Assembly (NCBI GenBank): GCA_016714565.1
Contig: JADKDM010000037.1
Location: forward strand, 1 to 64,000
DNA: 64,000 nucleotides
Direction of reading: 5' to 3'
Origin: Candidatus Villigracilis propinquus
Lineage (GTDB): Bacteria > Chloroflexota > Anaerolineae > Anaerolineales > Villigracilaceae
Made by a program: the position numbers and the translations under genes. Positions 59,635 through 64,000 of this stretch are shown here, in pieces. Under the pieces are notes generated by a model, which saw only the letters and a program-made list of their open reading frames with translations, was not told where the DNA came from and ran no database searches. The first letter of the stretch is position 1; every line of letters starts with the position of its first letter.

Positions 59635-59640
59635 ATTATA
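59635..59640 (-). promoter_or_regulatory. -10 element of the BLUF gene
   Basis: Minus-strand TATAAT 9 nt before the ATG at 59625 (12 nt before the ATG at 59622). Expected leader length is only about 2-6 nt. Confidence 0.5.
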
Positions 59641-59698
59641 CCGCTCCTTTTTTCACAAAGCCTGCCCTGCCGCCATTCCCCATTTACGAATTACCATT

Positions 59699-59704
59699 TA
59701 CACT
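59699..59704 (+). promoter_or_regulatory. -10 element for leaderless trmFO mRNA
   Basis: TACACT 6 nt before the ATG at 59711, the same spacing as at four other genes. No ribosome-binding site and no good -35. Confidence 0.4.
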
Positions 59705-59710
59705 ATCCAG

Positions 59711-61057
59711 ATGCAAACCCTCACCATCATCGGCGGCGGACTTTCCGGCACTGAAGCCGCCTGGCAAGCCGCCCAAAGCGGATTAAAAGTAAAGCTATAC
59801 GAAATGCGCCCCATTAACCCCACAGGCGCACATCTCAGCGGTGACCTTGCGGAACTCGTCTGCTCGAATTCACTCGGCTCCAACCTGCCAGACCGTGCTT
59901 CGGGCGTTCTCAAGAACGAACTGCGCGTGCTGAACTCCATGCTCCTCGAATGTGCCGAAGCCTCAGCCCTGCCCGCAGGCGCAGCCCTCGCCGTGGATCG
60001 TGAGTCCTTTGCGCGCATGGCAACCGAACGGGTAGCCAACCATCCCAACATCGAAGTCATCCGCGAAGAGATGAAGGAAATCCCGAACACACCCGTCATC
60101 ATCGCCAGCGGACCGCTCACTTCCGAAAGCCTCTCACAGTCCATTGCAAAACTCAGCGGAGAGGAACATCTCTTCTTCTTCGATGCCATCGCGCCGATTG
60201 TCCATGCCGAGAGCATCAACATGAATGTCTCCTTCCGCGCCTCACGTTACGATAAGGGAGATCAAGACGAAGGCGACTACATTAACTGTCCCTTCACGAA
60301 AGAGGAATACTACGCCTTCGTGGATGCACTTCAAGCCGCCGAACGCATCGAACTGCGTTCCTTTGAAGATGCTATCAAAGCAGGCGTCAAAGCAGGTCAG
60401 TTCTTCGAAGGCTGCCTGCCTGTGGAAGTCATCGCCGAGCGCGGCGTGGACTCACTCGCTTTTGGCCCCATGCGTCCCGTCGGTCTGCGTGACCCGCGCA
60501 CAGGCAAACGTCCATATGCCGTTGTCCAACTTCGGCAGGATAATCTCGCGGGCAGTTTATACAATCTCGTTGGCTTCCAGACCAATCTCAAATTCCCCGA
60601 ACAGCGCCGCGTCTTACGCATGATCCCCGGCCTCGATCACGCTGAGTTCGAGCGCTACGGGCAAATGCACCGCAACACCTTCATCGCCTCGCCCAAACTT
60701 CTGCGCCCCACCCTTCAACACATCACCCGCGACGATCTTCTCTTCGCGGGTCAGATCACCGGCGTGGAAGGTTATATGGGCAACATCGCCACGGGACTGC
60801 TCGCTGGTCTCAACGCCGCGCGCCTGCTCAAGGATCAACCCCTCCTCGAACTCCCGCAGGAAACCATGCTCGGCACCCTTTGTCACTACGTCACCCATGC
60901 CAGCCTCAAAGATTTCCAACCCATGAAATCCAACTTCGGCATTTTGCCTCCACTGGAAGACCTCCCTAAAAAAACAGGCAAACGCGAACGCGGTCAACTC
61001 TATGCCGACCGCGCCGCCAATGCGCTCGCTCACTACCTGTCACTGGTGGTCGAGTAG
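59711..61057 (+). CDS. trmFO: Methylenetetrahydrofolate-tRNA-(uracil-5)-methyltransferase TrmFO
   Basis: This 448-residue FAD enzyme makes 5-methyluridine at position 54 of tRNA using methylenetetrahydrofolate. Landmarks are the N-terminal FAD loop IIGGGLSGTEAAWQAA, LYEMRP, ELVCSNSLGSN, SGPLTSESL, FFDAIAPIV, YINCPFTKEEYYAF, FFEGCLPVEVIAERG, FGPMRPVGL and LFAGQITGVEGYMGN near the C-terminal dinucleotide site. I start at the ATG at 59711 (MQTLTIIGGG) because the FAD motif begins at once and a -10 lies 6 nt upstream; the longer open frame would add an implausible basic tail. The final residues VVE and the TAG are supplied by a palindromic dispersed repeat. Confidence 0.97.
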   Translation: MQTLTIIGGGLSGTEAAWQAAQSGLKVKLYEMRPINPTGAHLSGDLAELVCSNSLGSNLPDRASGVLKNELRVLNSMLLECAEASALPAGAALAVDRESFARMATERVANHPNIEVIREEMKEIPNTPVIIASGPLTSESLSQSIAKLSGEEHLFFFDAIAPIVHAESINMNVSFRASRYDKGDQDEGDYINCPFTKEEYYAFVDALQAAERIELRSFEDAIKAGVKAGQFFEGCLPVEVIAERGVDSLAFGPMRPVGLRDPRTGKRPYAVVQLRQDNLAGSLYNLVGFQTNLKFPEQRRVLRMIPGLDHAEFERYGQMHRNTFIASPKLLRPTLQHITRDDLLFAGQITGVEGYMGNIATGLLAGLNAARLLKDQPLLELPQETMLGTLCHYVTHASLKDFQPMKSNFGILPPLEDLPKKTGKRERGQLYADRAANALAHYLSLVVE

Positions 61058-61091
61058 TGCCGAGCACAGCGCGGAACGTATCGAGACCACC
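61045..61091 (+). repeat. Palindromic dispersed repeat, copy 4, overlapping the trmFO stop
   Basis: GGTGGTCGAGTAG ... TATCGAGACCACC. The left arm encodes the last three residues and stop of TrmFO (GTG GTC GAG TAG). The inner part is less palindromic than in copies 1 and 3. Confidence 0.85.
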
Positions 61092-61122
61092 CACCGTTAA
61101 CTACCCACTACCAACTGACACA

Positions 61123-62019
61123 ATGACCAAACGTTCCGTCATCATCTACCTTTCTTTGATCTTCGCTCTTCTGGCTCTGGTAGCAGGCTGGTACATCGCC
61201 TCCTTCCTTAACCGTGAAGCTGATTCGGTTTCCTTCGACAGTTCCCGCGCCTATGCAGACGTGCAAACGCAAGTCGCCTTCGGGCCGCGAATTCCCGGGT
61301 CAACCGGCCATGCCCAAGTTCAAGAATGGATGCGCGCAGAATTGGAATCAGCGGGCTGGCAGGTTGAAGTCCACGAATCAGAACGGCTGGGGCATCCCAT
61401 CTTCAATATCATCGCAAAACGTAACGCCGAACCTCCGCAGATCATCCTTGGCGCGCATTACGATACACGCATGATCGCCGATCATGACCCAGACCCCGCC
61501 AAACAGACAGAACCCGTCCCTGGCGCAAATGATGGTGCATCCGGCGTGGCTATTCTCCTCGAACTCGCCCGCTCGCTACCCGTTGACACCGTCCCTGTTT
61601 GGCTCGTCTTCTTCGACACCGAAGATAATGGCCGTATTGAAGGCTGGGACTGGATTCTCGGCTCACGTGCCTTTGCCGAAGAGATACCCATCAATCCTCG
61701 TGCCGTTGTCATCGTCGATATGATCGGCGACGCCGATTTGAATATTTATCTGGAGAAAAATTCCAACGTCGCCATCCGCACCGAAATATGGAATACTGCC
61801 GCCTCGCTTGGTTATGACAACGTATTCATTAATGAAGAAAAATATTCCATGCTCGATGACCACACCCCCTTCCTTGAGAAAAACATCCCGGCTGTAGACA
61901 TCATCGACTTCGACTATCCATACTGGCACACCACGCAGGACACTCCCGATAAAGTCTCAGCCGAATCTCTGCACGCTGTCGGCGACACCCTCTGGCACTG
62001 GGTTGTTAATGGACAATAG
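61123..62019 (+). CDS. M28-family metallopeptidase / glutaminyl-cyclase-like protein, membrane-anchored
   Basis: This 298-residue protein starts at the ATG at 61123 (MTKRSVIIYLSLIFALLALV), with one N-terminal membrane anchor (about 6-27). The outside domain is a zinc aminopeptidase fold: GAHYDTR (metal His/Asp), PGANDGASGVA (bridging Asp), FFDTEDNG (catalytic Glu and metal-binding residues), VDMIGDADLN, and DIIDFDYPYWHTTQDT with the last metal His. The YDT and GANDGASG motifs with an AD-DP loop are closest to glutaminyl-peptide cyclotransferase-like members. It probably trims or cyclises peptides outside the membrane. It follows trmFO after the repeat and may be co-transcribed. Confidence 0.87.
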   Translation: MTKRSVIIYLSLIFALLALVAGWYIASFLNREADSVSFDSSRAYADVQTQVAFGPRIPGSTGHAQVQEWMRAELESAGWQVEVHESERLGHPIFNIIAKRNAEPPQIILGAHYDTRMIADHDPDPAKQTEPVPGANDGASGVAILLELARSLPVDTVPVWLVFFDTEDNGRIEGWDWILGSRAFAEEIPINPRAVVIVDMIGDADLNIYLEKNSNVAIRTEIWNTAASLGYDNVFINEEKYSMLDDHTPFLEKNIPAVDIIDFDYPYWHTTQDTPDKVSAESLHAVGDTLWHWVVNGQ

Positions 62020-62107
62020 ACCACGGTTAATTCACCATTATCTATCATCTACGTTCTGTCATCTAAAACCATAGCCAAAACCCTAATCTCAGCGTACACT
62101 TAAGCTA

Positions 62108-63388
62108 ATGACATTACAAATATCGTTGCAAAAACTACACGACCCCTGGGTGGAACGCATCTCTCGCGAACTGGCGAGCGGTGAAGGTGTTCGTGCTGGT
62201 TTCTCCGAACAACTCGTGCGCTTTTACGAACTGCTCGAACAAACCGTGATGACAGGCGACACCGCCTGGCTTGACCCCATCCTTTACGATTGGGGACGTT
62301 CGCCCACCGAAACAAATCTGGAGGAAGGCGATTACTACGTCTCCTTCGTGGTCAACCGCATGATCGCACTCACCATTGAAACCGCGCGCGATACCCTCAA
62401 TAAGAAAGACGCGCTCGAATTGCTGGCTGCTGTCATCCCCATCCTCACTCACAGCTTGAGCGTCGTTGTCCGCTACGAAATGGAAACCCGCGTCGCGCAC
62501 ATCTCCAACGAGCTCGGTAAAACTCAGGAAAAATTGCAGCAGCTTGACCGCAACAAATCCAACTTTATTTCCGTGGCTGCGCATGAACTCAAAACCCCGC
62601 TGACCCTCATCGAAGGCTACACTTCCATGATGGTGGATGTTGCCCAAAGTTCCGAAGAGCCGCAAATGGCCAACTATCTCAATGGCGTTGAAACAGGCAT
62701 CCACCGACTGCGCCACATCATCGACGACATGATCGACGTCTCATTGATCGACAACAACCTGCTCACCTTGAACTTCCAACCCGTGTGGGTAAGCCACATG
62801 TTCAACCTGCTCTTCAATGAATTAAAGAAGACCGTGGACGAACGAAAGCAAACCCTCACCATTAAATCATTTGAGGGTAGTGAGATCATGATCTATGCAG
62901 ACTCGGAACGCCTGTACCAGGCTCTGCACAATGTGGTCTCCAATGCCATCAAATACACGCCAGACAATGGGACGATCACCATTAACGGACGCCTGTTACC
63001 GGGCTTCGTTGAGATCATCGTCGCGGACACAGGCATCGGAATCTCGCCCGAACATCAGGCCATTATCTTCGAGAAGTTCGGCCAACTTGGTCGCACCGAC
63101 CTGCACTCCAGCGGTAAGACAAAATTCAAGGGTGGTGGACCCGGTTTGGGCCTCCCAATTACCCGCGGAATCATCGAAGCGCATGGAGGTACGATCTGGG
63201 TGGAATCCGAAGGCCACGACGAAGTAAAATTAAACGGTTCGAAATTCCACATCCTGCTCCCAACACGCACGGAACCGACAGACCCCAGCATGACCAAATT
63301 CTTTGGTCAATTTGAAGTGAACAAGAAAGATGTAGAAACGGAATCCAGTGTCAAAGAAACTCCCCCAACCAACAACCCAGCCGCGTGA
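62108..63388 (+). CDS. Soluble sensor histidine kinase
   Basis: This 426-residue kinase has an all-helical N-terminal domain (about 1-135) without membrane spans, which may be a globin-like or RsbR-type sensor. A coiled coil leads to HisKA with SVAAHELKTPLTLIEGYTSM and HATPase with VVSNAIKYTPDN, DTGIGISPEH, FGQLGRTD and GPGLGLPITRGI. The C-terminus is a 35-residue Lys/Glu/Thr-rich tail. No cognate response regulator is adjacent, so it is an orphan here. A TACACT (62095-62100) lies 7 nt before the ATG, another likely leaderless message. Its end overlaps the hflX start by 41 nt. Confidence 0.92.
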   Translation: MTLQISLQKLHDPWVERISRELASGEGVRAGFSEQLVRFYELLEQTVMTGDTAWLDPILYDWGRSPTETNLEEGDYYVSFVVNRMIALTIETARDTLNKKDALELLAAVIPILTHSLSVVVRYEMETRVAHISNELGKTQEKLQQLDRNKSNFISVAAHELKTPLTLIEGYTSMMVDVAQSSEEPQMANYLNGVETGIHRLRHIIDDMIDVSLIDNNLLTLNFQPVWVSHMFNLLFNELKKTVDERKQTLTIKSFEGSEIMIYADSERLYQALHNVVSNAIKYTPDNGTITINGRLLPGFVEIIVADTGIGISPEHQAIIFEKFGQLGRTDLHSSGKTKFKGGGPGLGLPITRGIIEAHGGTIWVESEGHDEVKLNGSKFHILLPTRTEPTDPSMTKFFGQFEVNKKDVETESSVKETPPTNNPAA

Positions 63389-64000
63389 GCGTGCCTTCCT
63401 CGTCGGCGCAGATATTCACGGCAGAAAACAGATCCTCACCCTCGAAGACTCGCTTGCAGAGTTAGCCTTACTGGCTGATACCGCAGGCGTGGACGTAGTC
63501 GGCGAACTCACCCAAAAGTTGCATGCTCCAAATCTGGCCACCTACATCGGCCCCGGCAAAGTAGAAGAACTTAAAGCGCTTGCTGAAGAAACCCTCTGCG
63601 AAGTAGTTATCTTCGATGATGAGCTTTCCCCGCGTCACCAGCGCGAATTGGAAAAAGCGCTCAAGACTATCCGCGTGATTGACCGCACCGCGCTCATTCT
63701 TGATATATTCGCACAACATGCTCATACAAAAGAAGGCATGCTGCAAGTGGAACTTGCCCAATACGAATACAACCTCCCGCGCCTCACCCGCGCATGGACA
63801 CATCTCGAACGTCAGGCAGGCGGCGGCGGCGGACGCGCTGGCTCCACGGGCGGTGTAGGTTTGCGCGGTCCCGGCGAAACCCAGCTCGAAGTAGACCGCC
63901 GCTCGATCCGCATGCGCATCTCGCACATCAAGGCTGAGCTTGAAAAAGTGGAAGCCCATCGCTTAAGATACCGCGCACAGCGCAAACGTTCGCGCATTCC
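63348..64000 (+). CDS. hflX: GTPase HflX, 5' part (continues past window edge)
   Basis: The visible 217 residues start at the GTG at 63348 (MSKKLPQPTTQPRERAFLVG) and overlap the kinase gene by 41 nt in another frame. They contain the HflX N-terminal domain: YIGPGKVEEL, VVIFDDELSPRHQRELE, VIDRTALILDIFAQHAHTKE and QVELAQYEYNLPRL, then the glycine-rich linker and GPGETQLEVDRR just before the G domain. HflX is a ribosome-associated GTPase that splits stalled ribosomes after heat or antibiotic stress. The nucleotide-binding motifs lie outside the window. Confidence 0.95.
   Translation, partial: MSKKLPQPTTQPRERAFLVGADIHGRKQILTLEDSLAELALLADTAGVDVVGELTQKLHAPNLATYIGPGKVEELKALAEETLCEVVIFDDELSPRHQRELEKALKTIRVIDRTALILDIFAQHAHTKEGMLQVELAQYEYNLPRLTRAWTHLERQAGGGGGRAGSTGGVGLRGPGETQLEVDRRSIRMRISHIKAELEKVEAHRLRYRAQRKRSRI

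Noticed and set aside
59624..59710. 29-residue N-terminal extension of TrmFO
   Set aside because: The FAD-binding motif starts immediately after the ATG at 59711, as in other TrmFO proteins. The extension is unrelated sequence overlapping the BLUF promoter.
1..64000. CRISPR array, rRNA genes or prophage structural genes
   Set aside because: I saw no regularly spaced direct repeats, no rRNA-like segments and no capsid, tail or terminase-like proteins.

Overview
The window looks like a chromosome segment of a Chloroflexota bacterium, probably class Anaerolineae. This is inferred from gene content and was not tested by phylogeny: large GAF-domain sensor families, many two-component genes, folate-dependent TrmFO, HflX, a UDG-linked radical SAM protein, and several promoters that imply leaderless mRNAs. 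Coding density is high except for one 2.2-kb stretch beside a tyrosine recombinase.

Layout. 1-4054 (minus): a heterodimeric ABC exporter pair behind a candidate ribosome-mediated attenuator made of a promoter, a 25-codon leader ORF, a 9-nt anti-terminator and an intrinsic terminator. The plan matches bmrBCD of Bacillus subtilis. 4078-8249 (minus): a membrane PknB-type Ser/Thr kinase translationally coupled to a large protein of unknown function. 8333-9664 (plus): a class IV aminotransferase carrying an in-frame dispersed-repeat insertion, and a ferredoxin. 9739-13380: an accessory region with a GIY-YIG-like protein, a tyrosine recombinase with a C10 tract, 2.2 kb without a credible gene, and a 21-residue lysine-rich peptide gene. 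13568-21343: housekeeping and metabolic genes (an (alpha/alpha)6 glycosidase-like protein, a GT4 glycosyltransferase, an Fe-S protein, a radical SAM DNA-repair candidate, a SET-domain protein, a HAD phosphatase, a polyprenyl synthase) and tRNA-Gly(CCC).

21463-53444 (plus) is the centrepiece: about 32 kb and 17 co-directional, tightly packed genes ending at a strong terminator. It encodes two single-domain receivers, eleven membrane sensors that all carry GAF modules but no kinase, cyclase or methyl-accepting output, a ParA-like ATPase, one large hybrid histidine kinase, a threonine synthase fused to a receiver domain, and an EamA/DMT transporter. Sensors of the periplasmic-domain-plus-HAMP type alternate with six-TM sensors, and one protein (37686-40646) looks like a fusion of the two types. 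The hybrid kinase shares the sensors' half-GAF module and begins with a basic peptide resembling the ParA-activating N-terminus of ParB. My reading, which is inference, is a ParA-positioned multi-input sensor cluster that feeds one kinase and a receiver-controlled amino-acid enzyme.

53481-58421 (minus): a separate three-gene two-component operon. 58696-64000: a STAS-like protein, a BLUF photoreceptor, TrmFO, an M28 peptidase/glutaminyl-cyclase-like protein, a sensor kinase and the 5' part of hflX. A palindromic repeat (GGTGGTCGAGTA...TATCGAGACCACC) occurs four times and provides the last codons and the stop of trmFO.
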